Origin: Methanomassiliicoccaceae archaeon UBA71
GTDB taxonomy: Archaea; Thermoplasmatota; Thermoplasmata; Methanomassiliicoccales; Methanomethylophilaceae
DNA length: 64,000 bases
Assembly (NCBI GenBank): GCA_002504405.1
Contig: DARO01000004.1
Coordinates: 1-64,000 of the forward strand
Direction: 5' to 3'
The position numbers were made by a program, and so were the translations under genes. The first letter of the stretch is position 1; each line of letters begins with the position of its first letter. The notes below the pieces were generated by a model. That model was not told the DNA's origin. It saw only the letters and a list, made by a program, of their open reading frames with translations, and made no database searches. This document shows, piece by piece, positions 18,535-28,678 of the stretch.

Positions 18535-19030
18535 TTTGGAACCGAATATGATCTGAAACGACCGTAAGCACACAGTCGTATCGATAGAAGGAGTGACGAT
18601 TGACCCACAACCTATAATCAAACGCCTCGGACGCGAACTGGACACAGCGTAGCAAACAACTTATCCGTCATCCCCCATCCATACGTGGACACACATCACT
18701 CCGGTACAGCTGCCTGCCTGATCTGATCCGTTTCGTCATGGGCGAGTCACATTTTCGATGACTGTCCGGATTTGTTCGTTGAAGACCACTATGCTACTGG
18801 TACCCCACCATCGGAATGAAAAACCTTGATCGCCCCCCCCCCCTGCATTCTGACATCCATTGATTCACTATCCTTCGGTCAAATGAGAATCGTATCGGCA
18901 AGGAACGCCCACAAAGTCGAACAATCGACGACATCCGATTCTAAAATGATTGGTAAACGAGACACAACATGGAATACTCTAGATAAACTTCGAACGGGAA
19001 TAATTCTGCCGATATTCGGGAGATCTTGCC
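18535..19030. other. Gap before cobN3 with an 11-C tract
   Basis: No gene is supported. A homopolymer of 11 cytosines lies at 18833-18843, about 190 bases before cobN3. A GGGAG ribosome binding site precedes the cobN3 ATG, and a weak TATA-like TAGATAAAC lies about 45 bases upstream of it. The TTGGA-N7-TCCAA operator is not present. I see no terminator hairpin after nifK1. Confidence 0.5.
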
Positions 19031-22000
19031 ATGCCGGTAAGGATTTACAGTAATGGGAAAAACGGAAGTGTTCCCCGCCTCAACATCTTGGTTGTAAGCG
19101 GAGGAATGATGGGGGAGTGGGGAATCGGACGTGCATGCGAATCCTGTACGGATACAAACATCAGCATAAATCTGATGGCTGCAGATAGCGAGTTGTTGGA
19201 TGGGAATGAGGAATCTTTCATGACGGCCATCGAACACCTTCGTCACTCGGACTTCGTAATCGTCAATATTCATAGCGACCTCTCCTATTTCAAGAAATAT
19301 GAACGTCTGAGAAAGGAAATCGATAGGCTCGGAATTGTCACATTCGTTCAATGCGGGGCACCAGAGGTGATGGAATCCGAACGTGTTCTTTTCCATTTGC
19401 CGGATGAAGAATATGACCTCGTCAAAAGCTATATTCAACTGGGCGGCAGTGAGAATAATTTCGCACTCATGCTCTGGACATGTTCAAGAATCGGTGGAAT
19501 TCAGGAAATAATCTGCCCAGAACCATTCAAACCGTTAGTACAGGGAATCTACCATGATGGAGTTCAGCCGGACATCGATCCCGATGCTTACTATTCCGGG
19601 TTGAAACCTAATGGTCCAACCATAGGGATATTGCTTCATCAGAATCTTATTCTGAGGAACGACACGGCCGCCATAGATGCATTAATAGATTGTCTGGAGT
19701 CCAAGGGGGCCAACACGGTGCCCGTGTTCTTTGTTTCGTCTCCTTCGGAACTATCGGGCTCCATCGGACTTAGAGCGGTGGTAGAAAGATACTTCATGTG
19801 CGATGGTAGACCACGGGTTGGTTCGGTCATAATGACGAGCGCCTTCTCTCAGCTAACCCTCTCCGATTCGTTCAGCGATGACCATGAAGTTTTCAACTTC
19901 TTTCAAGAATTGGGAGTCGCAGTACTTCAGGCACCCGGAATCCTCCGCAGTCCAGAAGCCTGGGGCGAGGACATCATCGGAATGAGTCCCGTCGAGATCT
20001 CGACCAATGTCGTAATGCCCGAGTATGACGGCCAGATCATTACGGTACCGCTTTCGTTCACAGTCAGGAACGATGACGGGACGCTTGTCCATACTACTGT
20101 GGCCGATAGGGTTGACCGCATATCATCATTGGCGATTTCGTGGGCCATCCTACGGGACACACCGAACAACGACCGCAAGGTCGCGATTATGCTGAATATG
20201 TACCCCCCATCGAATGACCGGCTCGGCGGTGCAGGGGGCCTAGATACCTTCCAAAGTCTGATGTATCTCCTGAACTCAATGCATACGGAAGGTTACTTGA
20301 TTGAAAGGATTCCGGACAGCGGGAAAGAAATACTCGACGAGATCCTTGCGGGCCTGACGAATGATTTCGAATGGGTTCCGAATGAGGAGATCGAATCCCG
20401 TGCAGCTGATATGATTTCGGAATCCGGGTACGGGGACTGGTTCAAGGAACTGCCACCATGTGTGTTTGACGCCATGTGTCGCAACTGGGGCGACCCACCA
20501 GGGGATATTGCAACCCATGGTGGTAAATTCATTGTTCCGGGGGTCATCAACGGCAATGTGTTCATCGGCATACAGCCAAACAGAGGGTACCATGACAATG
20601 TGGAAGAGTTCTACCACAGTACCGATGTAGTGATACCCCATCAGTATCTGGCATACTATAGGTGGATACGTGACGTGTTCGAGGCCGATGTGATAATCCA
20701 TATGGGGACCCACGGAACGCTCGAATGGCTTCCTGGAAAGGGGAATGGCTTGTCCAGCATATGCTACCCCGATGTCGTTCTGGACACTATGCCGAATGTA
20801 TACCCGTACATCATCGACGATCCATCTGAAGGGGTGGAGGCTAAGCGCAGGACAAACTCCGTCCTCTCAGATTACATGGTTCCCACCATGACACGTGCCG
20901 GTTCATACGACCAAATGATGGATCTGGATGCGGCTCTTCAGGGATATCTGAACTCCAGAGAGACCGGTCAGGAAAAAAAGATAGAGATTGATGGAGAGGC
21001 CATATGCGGGCTTATTTCATCTATGTCTATGTACAAAGAGCTGGGACTTCCCGATGATGCCTCCGAGAATGAGATACTATCCAGGGTGGAACTCATATAC
21101 GACTACGTTACCGAGATGAAGGATGCGCTTATCAAAGACGGCCTCCATGTTTTAGGACAGATTCCGCAAGAAGAACGCTTGATGGAGATGGTCTACAGTC
21201 TGACCCGCCTCAGGAATGGTAACATACCCTCACTCAGAACGGCCGTCTGCAGTGCTATGGGCCATGACCTAGACGAGCTCCTGAAGAACCCATCTGGTGT
21301 GGAACCAGCGACAGGAATGCTAAATGGTTCGATCCTCGATTCTGTCGATAAAAAGGTCTGGGATATCGTGAAGACAATTCACGATTCGGGATATTACTTC
21401 GATAATGCCAAGCTGGCCGTGACAGAATTGTTTAATGAATCGGATGAGGTCGAATCTGTCATAGAATTCATATGCAACACCCTGCACCCGAACATCTGTA
21501 AGATGACGGATGAGATCGGAAGCATACTGGGCGGAATTTCAGGAGGATATGTCCTCCCGGGCCCCTCGGGTGCACCGACCCGTGGGAATGCCCATCTGCT
21601 ACCGACAGGGAGGAACTTCTTCTCGATCGATCCGGATGCGATTCCAGGAAGTTCCAGTTGGAAGATAGGCATGGCCATGGCACAGGATATGATCGACCGT
21701 TATGTAAAAGATAACGGGGCATACCCAGAAAACGTCGCAATAATAGTTTGGGCGATAGACACTATGAAAACCGGAGGGGATGACATCGCATATCTCCTCT
21801 ACCTAATGGGCCTGAGGCCGAAGTGGAGCTCATACGGCGGCAAAGTAGTTGGTCTGGAAGTCATACCTCTGGAAGAACTGGGACGCCCGAGAATCGACGT
21901 TACTCTAAGGATTAGTGGCATGTTCAGAGACTCCTTCCCAAATCTGGTGGACATAATCGATGAGGGTGTGGAGATGGTATCCGAACTGGATGAAGACGAT

Positions 22001-22837
22001 CAGTCGAACTTCATCAAGAAGCATCTGAGATTGGACATGGAGAAGTACATCGTGGAAGGTATGTCCCCCGAGGAAGCCAGAATCTCCGCTATGATCAGGA
22101 TATTCGGGGATCCCCCCGGACAGCATGGATGCGGAACGGGCGTCCTGATAGAATCATCCAAATGGGACACGCTGGAAGATATCGCACAGGTATACACGCA
22201 ATGGGGATGCTATGCGTACGGTAGGAGATGGAGGGGGGATAAAAAGGAATCCGTGTTTAAATCAAAGATGTCTCAGATGAATGTGACGGTTAAAAATCAC
22301 AACGACCGCGAGTTCGACCTCCTCGATATCGATGATGACTATGAGGTCCTGGGAGGCCTGAATTCCGTCATCAGGGCTTACGGAGGGTTCAAACCATATT
22401 CGGTCATGGGAGACAGTTCGGACACGGATCATCTCAAGATACGCACACTCGAGGAGGAGACCGCCTACGTCATGCGCAGCAGGGTTCTGAACCCGAAATG
22501 GTTCAATGGCCTGAAAGAGCATGGATTCAACGGTGCGATGGAATTGGCCAAACTAACCGAGTACATGCTCGGATGGGACGCCACATCCGACAGCATCGAA
22601 CCGTGGATGTACGAAGCTGTTACTGATCGTTTCATCTTTGACGAATCGTCCAGATCGTGGATTCACGAAAACAATCCGTACGCTCTCAGGGAGATGATAG
22701 AAGATATGCTGGAGGCAATCGATCGCGACCTGTGGGACGCGTCGGATGAGACCCTGCAGAGACTGACCGACCTCTATCTAGAGATGGAGGGGGAACTGGA
22801 GGCCGATGGGAACAAAGCTTCTGCGAGAAACTCCTGA
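19031..22837 (+). CDS. cobN: CobN/BchH-type metal chelatase large subunit (copy 3, intact)
   Basis: The 1268-residue product is close to CobN1 in length and motif order: HMGTHGTLEWLPGKG near residue 556, TMPNVYPYIIDDPSEG, GPSGAPTRGNAHLLPTGRN, FGDPPGQHGCG, KNHNDREFD and TAYVMRSRVLNPKW. All expected functional blocks are present, unlike copy 2. No I or D subunit lies beside it, so it probably borrows those encoded at 6145-9053. Two chelatase large subunits sharing one motor suggest two substrates or two metals. It is a single gene on the plus strand, convergent with the nifK2 operon and separated from it by a long hairpin. Its base composition is visibly more AT-rich than that of copy 1. Confidence 0.9.
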   Translation: MPVRIYSNGKNGSVPRLNILVVSGGMMGEWGIGRACESCTDTNISINLMAADSELLDGNEESFMTAIEHLRHSDFVIVNIHSDLSYFKKYERLRKEIDRLGIVTFVQCGAPEVMESERVLFHLPDEEYDLVKSYIQLGGSENNFALMLWTCSRIGGIQEIICPEPFKPLVQGIYHDGVQPDIDPDAYYSGLKPNGPTIGILLHQNLILRNDTAAIDALIDCLESKGANTVPVFFVSSPSELSGSIGLRAVVERYFMCDGRPRVGSVIMTSAFSQLTLSDSFSDDHEVFNFFQELGVAVLQAPGILRSPEAWGEDIIGMSPVEISTNVVMPEYDGQIITVPLSFTVRNDDGTLVHTTVADRVDRISSLAISWAILRDTPNNDRKVAIMLNMYPPSNDRLGGAGGLDTFQSLMYLLNSMHTEGYLIERIPDSGKEILDEILAGLTNDFEWVPNEEIESRAADMISESGYGDWFKELPPCVFDAMCRNWGDPPGDIATHGGKFIVPGVINGNVFIGIQPNRGYHDNVEEFYHSTDVVIPHQYLAYYRWIRDVFEADVIIHMGTHGTLEWLPGKGNGLSSICYPDVVLDTMPNVYPYIIDDPSEGVEAKRRTNSVLSDYMVPTMTRAGSYDQMMDLDAALQGYLNSRETGQEKKIEIDGEAICGLISSMSMYKELGLPDDASENEILSRVELIYDYVTEMKDALIKDGLHVLGQIPQEERLMEMVYSLTRLRNGNIPSLRTAVCSAMGHDLDELLKNPSGVEPATGMLNGSILDSVDKKVWDIVKTIHDSGYYFDNAKLAVTELFNESDEVESVIEFICNTLHPNICKMTDEIGSILGGISGGYVLPGPSGAPTRGNAHLLPTGRNFFSIDPDAIPGSSSWKIGMAMAQDMIDRYVKDNGAYPENVAIIVWAIDTMKTGGDDIAYLLYLMGLRPKWSSYGGKVVGLEVIPLEELGRPRIDVTLRISGMFRDSFPNLVDIIDEGVEMVSELDEDDQSNFIKKHLRLDMEKYIVEGMSPEEARISAMIRIFGDPPGQHGCGTGVLIESSKWDTLEDIAQVYTQWGCYAYGRRWRGDKKESVFKSKMSQMNVTVKNHNDREFDLLDIDDDYEVLGGLNSVIRAYGGFKPYSVMGDSSDTDHLKIRTLEEETAYVMRSRVLNPKWFNGLKEHGFNGAMELAKLTEYMLGWDATSDSIEPWMYEAVTDRFIFDESSRSWIHENNPYALREMIEDMLEAIDRDLWDASDETLQRLTDLYLEMEGELEADGNKASARNS

Positions 22838-22841
22838 CTCT

Positions 22842-22879
22842 GAACCGTGCGGCCGTGTATATGTACGGCTGCACGGTTC
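22842..22879. terminator. Long hairpin between convergent cobN3 and nifK2
   Basis: A 15-bp stem (GAACCGTGC and inner GGCCGT paired with their complements, one G-T wobble) closes an 8-base loop in the 90-bp gap between the two stop codons. It probably stops transcription from both sides. Confidence 0.6.
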
Positions 22880-22927
22880 TAATCGAATGTACACAGACCT
22901 GCGCTATCTGGAAAAGGAACCACACAT

Positions 22928-24190
22928 TCAGATGTTATTCGAAACCTCGTCGAGAATGTACCTGGCCCCCTGCAATCCGATTACTGGACGGGGGATGATG
23001 TTGCAACGGCCCAGGCTTGGTGAGGATATGTCCACGCCGTGTGTGCACATCCTGGAAATCTCGGCTGATTTGGCAGAGTTTCCATCGGTAAACAGATAGT
23101 CGACATGAACGTCCACGTCCGGTTCCCATCCCCGGCCCATTCCAATATTCCCCAGGAAATCCTTAGCCGATGCAACCATCGAATCATCGAATCCGGGCTC
23201 TGGACGAAGATCTGCCGGAATCATGGACATGTAATCGTACAGCCACTTGGAAAGTGGCAACAGTATGGAACTGTCGGCATGGATACCGAATCTTTTGAAT
23301 CTGATGGAATCCGAGGATATCGATCCACTGAGCTTCTTATACACATGCTTCTTCTGAGCATCTACGATCCCGATGACTGGATCTGGATTCTTGTCCATCC
23401 TGTCAGCAATATGCATCGCCCAGGAGAGTATGGCATCGAAGCCCACGGGTGCCCCGCCGTTGTATGAGATGCTTTCGATTCCATAATCCTTCTCGTAGTA
23501 TCTTGCCGTCTCTTTTGAGTATTCACAACAAACAACGACATTGTATTCAGCTGACGTGGACGGCGATGAATCCTTGAGTCCCATTCCACAACCCGGAGCG
23601 GATATTACTTTGATTCCCATGGATGATAAGATCATCGTCAGATCCTCAAGAGCTATATCCCAGTCGGGACTTGTTATCGGGAGTCCGATAAGATTCACCG
23701 TATCCTCTACTGTGTCCATCGGTTCGGAATCCATCCATTCCAGTACGGTGGCCACCGTCCTATCGTAACTACTCGAAAACGGCATTGAAATTAAAGAGGA
23801 ATCCACAGCAGTGGCGAACCCCTCCATACCATTTCTGGAGATTGAGCCATTGATGTCGTCACCGATCAATGCGGCTGCCGGCGATGGTATGAATACCTTG
23901 AATCCATCAACCCTGGAACATATCTCGATGACGCAATCATCCAGAACCTCTCTGGAACCGAATACATATTCCTGATTGTCGAGATACGTACAAGGTATGC
24001 GATGCTGTCCCATGAAATACGGTCCGGCGAACATTATCGGATCGGAGGGTTTGCTGCGGGGATACGATTGTTTCGAAAGTGCAGTATGGTAGTTCCTACA
24101 TCCGCCTGGACCATGAAGGACAGCACGTCCGTCAGAGAAACTCTCCACTGCCATCAATGCACCGCTCAGTCCGTCCATGCTTACTCCCAT
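22928..24190 (-). CDS. NifK/BchB-like reductase beta subunit (pair 2)
   Basis: The 420-residue protein is a paralogue of the beta subunit at 17284-18534: a DGLSGALMAVES start, VLHGPGGCRN with Cys31, HRIPCTYLDNQEYV, and SPAAALIGDDING where nitrogenase would have a cysteine. It therefore supplies one cysteine to an interface cluster. Its start overlaps the TAA of the NifD-like gene upstream, so the pair is coupled. It is the last gene of the six-gene operon that begins with the importer at 29788. A different substrate specificity from pair 1 is likely, as in the DPOR/COR pair of phototrophs, but that is an analogy. Confidence 0.8.
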   Translation of the reverse strand: MGVSMDGLSGALMAVESFSDGRAVLHGPGGCRNYHTALSKQSYPRSKPSDPIMFAGPYFMGQHRIPCTYLDNQEYVFGSREVLDDCVIEICSRVDGFKVFIPSPAAALIGDDINGSISRNGMEGFATAVDSSLISMPFSSSYDRTVATVLEWMDSEPMDTVEDTVNLIGLPITSPDWDIALEDLTMILSSMGIKVISAPGCGMGLKDSSPSTSAEYNVVVCCEYSKETARYYEKDYGIESISYNGGAPVGFDAILSWAMHIADRMDKNPDPVIGIVDAQKKHVYKKLSGSISSDSIRFKRFGIHADSSILLPLSKWLYDYMSMIPADLRPEPGFDDSMVASAKDFLGNIGMGRGWEPDVDVHVDYLFTDGNSAKSAEISRMCTHGVDISSPSLGRCNIIPRPVIGLQGARYILDEVSNNI

Positions 24191-25587
24191 TCAATACACC
24201 TCCATCCTTCCACTGCTGGTCCGATTACAGCATCGCGAATTCTCATGGCATATTCTAGAACCCCGTCGATCCCTGGGCAGGGACGGTTGAACCTCACTTG
24301 CGGGACCATGCCGACACCCATCAAACCGCTATCGACGATTACCAGATCGGGTTCGAGCGTTTTTATATCGTAGACCAGTTCGCTCACTGTGTAACTACGT
24401 CTTATGACATCGCGCTCACAATATGATAGTTCGGGCTCGTTCACCGAGTGTCCAAGTCCGAGACGCACAATCTTTGTTCCCAGATCCTGAAGAAGTTCCA
24501 ACATCCATTCAATACCCTGCAGGTACATATCTACGAGTATGACCCTTCTACCCCTCAGAATACGACGGGACTCGTCTATCTCGTTACGATACCGATCGTA
24601 TTCCGATCTGTATACTTCGGACGCCTTGTCCGCATCGCCGGTCCATTTTCCGATGAATTCAGCAAACTCCCTCATCGCATGAATCCCCACAGGGAGTGGA
24701 GTCGGCCCGACGTACATGCCCATCTCATTCAATATATCCGCAAGTTCTGCGGTCACATTATCGTTATCCACAATGAAATTGATGGATGCTCCACGCATTT
24801 GACGAATCGAATCCAAGTTGGACCTATACAGAAATCTCGAATTGACCTTGAGCCCAAACCTCTCCAACATCCTCACCGACGCATCGTCGGAGATGTTTCC
24901 ACTCTTGAAAAAATACCTCTCTGCCAAGATGTTCACGGTGTCCCTTTTCGGTTCTATGCTGGAATCCACGAATTCCAGAAGCATTTTAGCCGAATCGACG
25001 AAACCCCTGTTGAAATCACCCGTCATATTTCCATATGAATTTACCAAACGGATGCTTACTTCATTATGTTTTGCTGATAATCTGCTCAGCAGAGCGGCGC
25101 AATCATCCCCGATTATTCCTGGAACACATGTGGTCACCACGAATATGTTTCTGAATCCATCGCAAATTGCCTTCTCCACCGCCTCTTCCAGATTGTTGAG
25201 GCCGCCATATATCGTCATCATATCGTCCAGATCCGAACCGACAATCCTCTTTGATTGAGGTACGAATCCAGGCTCGATGTTCTGCCTGTGGCAGTCGGCA
25301 AGATCCTTGGCGATGGACATTATGTGAGTGCAGCTACGTGGCCCATGTACGATTGTTATTGCATCCATCACGGAGGAGCATCCCTGAACCGCCCCGGCCG
25401 CGGCACAGGTATGTAGTATCGAAGACATAGACTTCGGACAGGAGCGCCTGTCCCCCGTCCTGCTGATACCGGGAACCGGCGTAACCCCGCATCTGTAACA
25501 CCCCAAATCTGTAATGCTCCTTGTCTCTGATGATGTCTATGTCTTGCCTTCCACAACCCTTCCATGGTATGGCATCTCTGACGTCAT
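24181..25587 (-). CDS. NifD/BchN-like reductase alpha subunit (pair 2), possible in-frame UAG at codon 17
   Basis: The NifD-like body contains the three cluster cysteines (HTCAAAGA, HGPRSC, TTCVPGIIGDD) and an extra N-terminal set (CYRC and RRSC). The preceding cbiZ3 gene ends ATGTCATGA, and the ATG inside it (25587) opens a frame that runs directly into this protein except for one TAG at 25537-25539, codon 17. If UAG is read as pyrrolysine the product has 468 residues. The alternative is a TTG start at 25506 with AAGGAG about 10 bases upstream, giving 441 residues. It has no fused NifH, unlike its paralogue, so the iron protein must come from the fusion or from elsewhere. The NifD identity is firm; the start is not. 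Confidence 0.75.
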
Positions 25588-26702
25588 GACATCCTCTCGA
25601 CTGTCGATTTGTAGATTACCAGTCCCAAATCTTCAGCCAGATTATCGGATTGTTCGTAGTCGAGATGCATCACGGTTCTGATTATCTCATGGCCCGTTTC
25701 AAGTCCTGCTACTTTGCTGATGAGTCCCCACTCCATCTCATCTTGGATGTGCAAGATACAGCCGGTGAGGGCGACAATCCGTTCATCGGTTGCTGTCTTC
25801 GACAGTTCCAAAGAGAATCTGACAGGGTTAATGCCTTCTGATTTGGCACGTTCTGTCAACGTAGACTCGGTGATGCCATAGCGCATCAGACGCTTCATCG
25901 CATTCCTCTGTGAGACAGGGTTGAGTTTCGCCCATTTGTCCAGAGCTTCCGTGACGGCTCTGATAACGGAGCGTCCAATCAATTCTCCGAGGCAGGAGTG
26001 CTTTCCAGCATCGTTTAGTGTCAGTTCCGATGAATCATTGGACACTATGGCAATCTGATCCGTTCCTGATCCGGTAGCGATACCATGCGAGTAGAGGCTA
26101 CGTGCCATCAACTGTTGCAGTGCACAAGTTTTTGCCTCAGTCGCCGTCATTATGGCCCTCGCCATAGTACTGACTGTGAGCCTGGCATTGATTAGCAGGA
26201 TTATGACGATTGTTCCGTGTTTCTGTTCCTTGAATCCTTCCGACTCGTCATAGGAGCAGGGATCTCCCGCACGACCACCGTTGCCCTCGACTCCCGCGGT
26301 CACGATGGCGGTTACCTCCGTGGGACCCTTTCCCATTGTAACAATCGCAGCTTTATCCATGGTCACTGCTGTTCCGAGTCCGACTATGGTTTCTGGATCG
26401 AGTCCAATCCGCTTCATGCTGGCACTATAATACTCCTTATGAGCTTCCCGGCCAGCATACATTAGGGCTGCCTCTGCCTCTCCAGTCAGCCCCGTGGTAT
26501 TCACAACAGCCGAAGGGGACCTGAAGACCCCTCCGTTGTATGCGGAGGAGGAGAGTACGGTTCTATCATCATCTGGGAACCTGACTACCAGAGACCTTCC
26601 ATGGAGATATATCTCTGTCCCATCAGCCATGGTAGTTACATGTTCCAGATTACCGACATCCTCATTCTCCACAACGTTCAGCCATATTTTCTCAGAAGCC
26701 AT
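25584..26702 (-). CDS. cbiZ: CbiZ-like adenosylcobinamide amidohydrolase family protein (copy 3)
   Basis: The 372-residue product has the most canonical CbiZ core of the three copies: VEGNGGRAGDPCSYDE, TATEAKTCALQQLMARSLYS, HGIATGSGTDQIAIV and DAGKHSCLGELIGRSV. CbiZ opens the amide link to the aminopropanol arm of cobinamide, giving cobyric acid for remodelling. It lies between the ABC transporter ATPase (overlapping start) and the NifD-like gene (ATGA overlap). This places side-arm removal between import and ring reduction in one transcript. A CbiZ gene next to a BtuFCD-like importer is a known arrangement for corrinoid salvage. A CbiZ gene next to NifD/K-like genes is not one I know. Confidence 0.8.
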   Translation of the reverse strand: MASEKIWLNVVENEDVGNLEHVTTMADGTEIYLHGRSLVVRFPDDDRTVLSSSAYNGGVFRSPSAVVNTTGLTGEAEAALMYAGREAHKEYYSASMKRIGLDPETIVGLGTAVTMDKAAIVTMGKGPTEVTAIVTAGVEGNGGRAGDPCSYDESEGFKEQKHGTIVIILLINARLTVSTMARAIMTATEAKTCALQQLMARSLYSHGIATGSGTDQIAIVSNDSSELTLNDAGKHSCLGELIGRSVIRAVTEALDKWAKLNPVSQRNAMKRLMRYGITESTLTERAKSEGINPVRFSLELSKTATDERIVALTGCILHIQDEMEWGLISKVAGLETGHEIIRTVMHLDYEQSDNLAEDLGLVIYKSTVERMS

Positions 26703-27582
26703 TCTTTTCACATCCTGGAAGTTCCACTTTGAATTCTATGTCCCCCTCTGAAGGTGGAGTCGGGATTATGTATGGGATGCCGTGGTCATGGATTACCTTC
26801 ACATCAATGTCGAAGACCTCCCTTATGCTCTCAGGGGTCATGACTTCAGCACACGGTCCGTACGCGACTATCCTCCCTTTATGCAGAAGCATCGCCTTGT
26901 CACAGTACCTCGAAGCAAGATTGAGATCGTGAGAGGCCATTATCACGGTCAGACCGGAACGGGAAAGCCCGCGAAGCATCTCCATGACCTGTACCTTGTA
27001 TTTGATGTCCAGATGTGCACTCGGCTCATCCACCATGATAAGCCTGGGCTCTTGTACCACGCCCTTGGCCAGAAGTGCACGGGCGCGCTCCCCACTACTC
27101 AATTCATGGATGCGCCTGTTGGCGTAATGCAGAATCCCGAAGTCGTACATGGTCTTCTCCACTATGTCATTGTCTTCCTTGGATTCCCACCACCAATTCG
27201 TTATGTACGGATAGCGTCCGAGCGACACGAACTCCTTCGTGGACAGAGAAAAATCCGTTGGGATGTCTGCGGGAACCGTTGTACACAGCCTCGAAATCGA
27301 GTCCTTAGACATTGCATCCACATCCTTGCCATCGATCTTTATGACGCCTTCCCTGATTGATACCACTTTGTTGATGCAACGCATAAGCGTGGTTTTCCCT
27401 GATCCATTGGGGCCGAGGAGCGCAACGAACTCGTTCCTACCCACATCAATATTGATGGATTCCAAGACATCCTCGGAACCATATCCGAACCTCAATCCAT
27501 CTACCGTCAAGATCGTGTTGTAATCTGCCCGACCGCCTCCGCACAGGAAATCGGTCATCTGCTCAGGGGCTTCACATTGCAT
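26692..27582 (-). CDS. FecE/BtuD-type ABC importer ATPase
   Basis: The 296-residue ATPase has Walker A GPNGSGKTT, signature HELSSGERARALLAKG, Walker B RLIMVDEPSAHLD and the switch His in MASHDLN. The C-terminus VMTPESIREVFDIDVKVI is typical of the iron-siderophore/cobalamin subfamily. It energises the permease encoded just upstream, whose last codons it overlaps. It carries an N-terminal extension of about 30 residues with a Cys and a GGG stretch that is not part of the usual domain. Confidence 0.88.
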   Translation of the reverse strand: MQCEAPEQMTDFLCGGGRADYNTILTVDGLRFGYGSEDVLESINIDVGRNEFVALLGPNGSGKTTLMRCINKVVSIREGVIKIDGKDVDAMSKDSISRLCTTVPADIPTDFSLSTKEFVSLGRYPYITNWWWESKEDNDIVEKTMYDFGILHYANRRIHELSSGERARALLAKGVVQEPRLIMVDEPSAHLDIKYKVQVMEMLRGLSRSGLTVIMASHDLNLASRYCDKAMLLHKGRIVAYGPCAEVMTPESIREVFDIDVKVIHDHGIPYIIPTPPSEGDIEFKVELPGCEKNGF

Positions 27583-28663
27583 AGCGCTTCCCTTCCTTAA
27601 TCATTAGATACATGAAAAATGGCACACCGATGATTGCCACGATTGCTCCTATCGGCAATTCGCTGGGGGCTGCCACAGTCTTGCAAAAGATATCAGCTAC
27701 CAAAAGCAGAAGGGCTCCGACTACCGCCGATGTCGGTATCAGAAGCCTGTGGTCTCCCCCCACGACCATCCTACAAACATGTGGCACTATCAGACCCACA
27801 AATCCTATGACACCGCAGTAGGCAACGCAGAATGCGGCGAGAATGGCGATTAGAACCATCAGACATCTTTTCAGCAGACACACATCGACACCCAAGTACT
27901 GTGCCTGTTCCTCCCCCAATAGCATGATGTTTAACTTTCTTGCAAAAGTCATTGCGATGATTATCGGGATGATCGTTCCAAAGAACATTATTACGACACT
28001 GTCCCACGAGAGGTCCATGAACGTACCGAACATCCATTTCATCACTCCGGCGTAATCCTGTACGTTGTAGTATATCACCAGTGTAATGGCCGAACTAAGA
28101 CCTGTAGACATTATGACGCCAGCGAGAACATAGCTCATCGCCTTTCCCCCGGCGACCTCCGCTACAAGCATCGTTATTCCGAATGCAACCACCGCACCGA
28201 CTATGGCCGCCATGGGAACCGATATCGTCGCCAGAGGCCCTATCGAGATACCCAGCATAGATACCAATACGACTCCGAATGATGCTCCCGATGACACGCC
28301 TGTGATGTACGGATCGACCAGAGGGTTCCTGATAAGCGCTTGCATGACAGCCCCCGCGGTCGCCAACCCGGCACCGACGCACAACACACCAATCGATCTC
28401 GGCATCCTGCTGTAATAAACGATCTTTTCACCCATGTCGTCGGAAGGTCCCAGGTTCGTCAGGATGTTCCAGAAATCACCCATTGCCTCCGAGAAGGACA
28501 GAGTGTAGACACCCATCGTCAGGGAATAGATAAAAAGGACGATGATGCCGAGGATTCCTATCGCCAGCACCATCATTAGTCTTTGCTTGTTTCTACTCCT
28601 GTATCCCAACTTCTTATCAAGCTCCTTTTCTACCGTGGAAACGGCATCTGATTTCTCTTTCAA
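27572..28663 (-). CDS. FecCD/BtuC-type ABC importer permease
   Basis: The 363-residue protein is hydrophobic with about ten predicted membrane helices. It shows the family blocks YYSRMPRSIGVLCVGAGLA, QALIRNPLVDPYITGVSSGA and YCGVIGFVGLIVPHVCRM. It forms the channel for an iron-siderophore, cobalamin or other metal-chelate importer. The start is a TTG at 28663 preceded by GGAG; BtuF-like translation ends 13 bases upstream in the same frame. The charged N-terminal cytoplasmic segment of about 30 residues is longer than usual. Confidence 0.88.
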   Translation of the reverse strand: MKEKSDAVSTVEKELDKKLGYRSRNKQRLMMVLAIGILGIIVLFIYSLTMGVYTLSFSEAMGDFWNILTNLGPSDDMGEKIVYYSRMPRSIGVLCVGAGLATAGAVMQALIRNPLVDPYITGVSSGASFGVVLVSMLGISIGPLATISVPMAAIVGAVVAFGITMLVAEVAGGKAMSYVLAGVIMSTGLSSAITLVIYYNVQDYAGVMKWMFGTFMDLSWDSVVIMFFGTIIPIIIAMTFARKLNIMLLGEEQAQYLGVDVCLLKRCLMVLIAILAAFCVAYCGVIGFVGLIVPHVCRMVVGGDHRLLIPTSAVVGALLLLVADIFCKTVAAPSELPIGAIVAIIGVPFFMYLMIKEGKRYAM

Positions 28664-28678
28664 TCGATCAGGCTCCGG

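Noticed and set aside
15197..25587. True nitrogen fixation genes (nifHDK)
   Set aside because: The NifK-like proteins lack the extra cysteines needed for a P-cluster, no nifE, nifN or nifB is nearby, and the neighbours are chelatase, CbiZ and importer genes.
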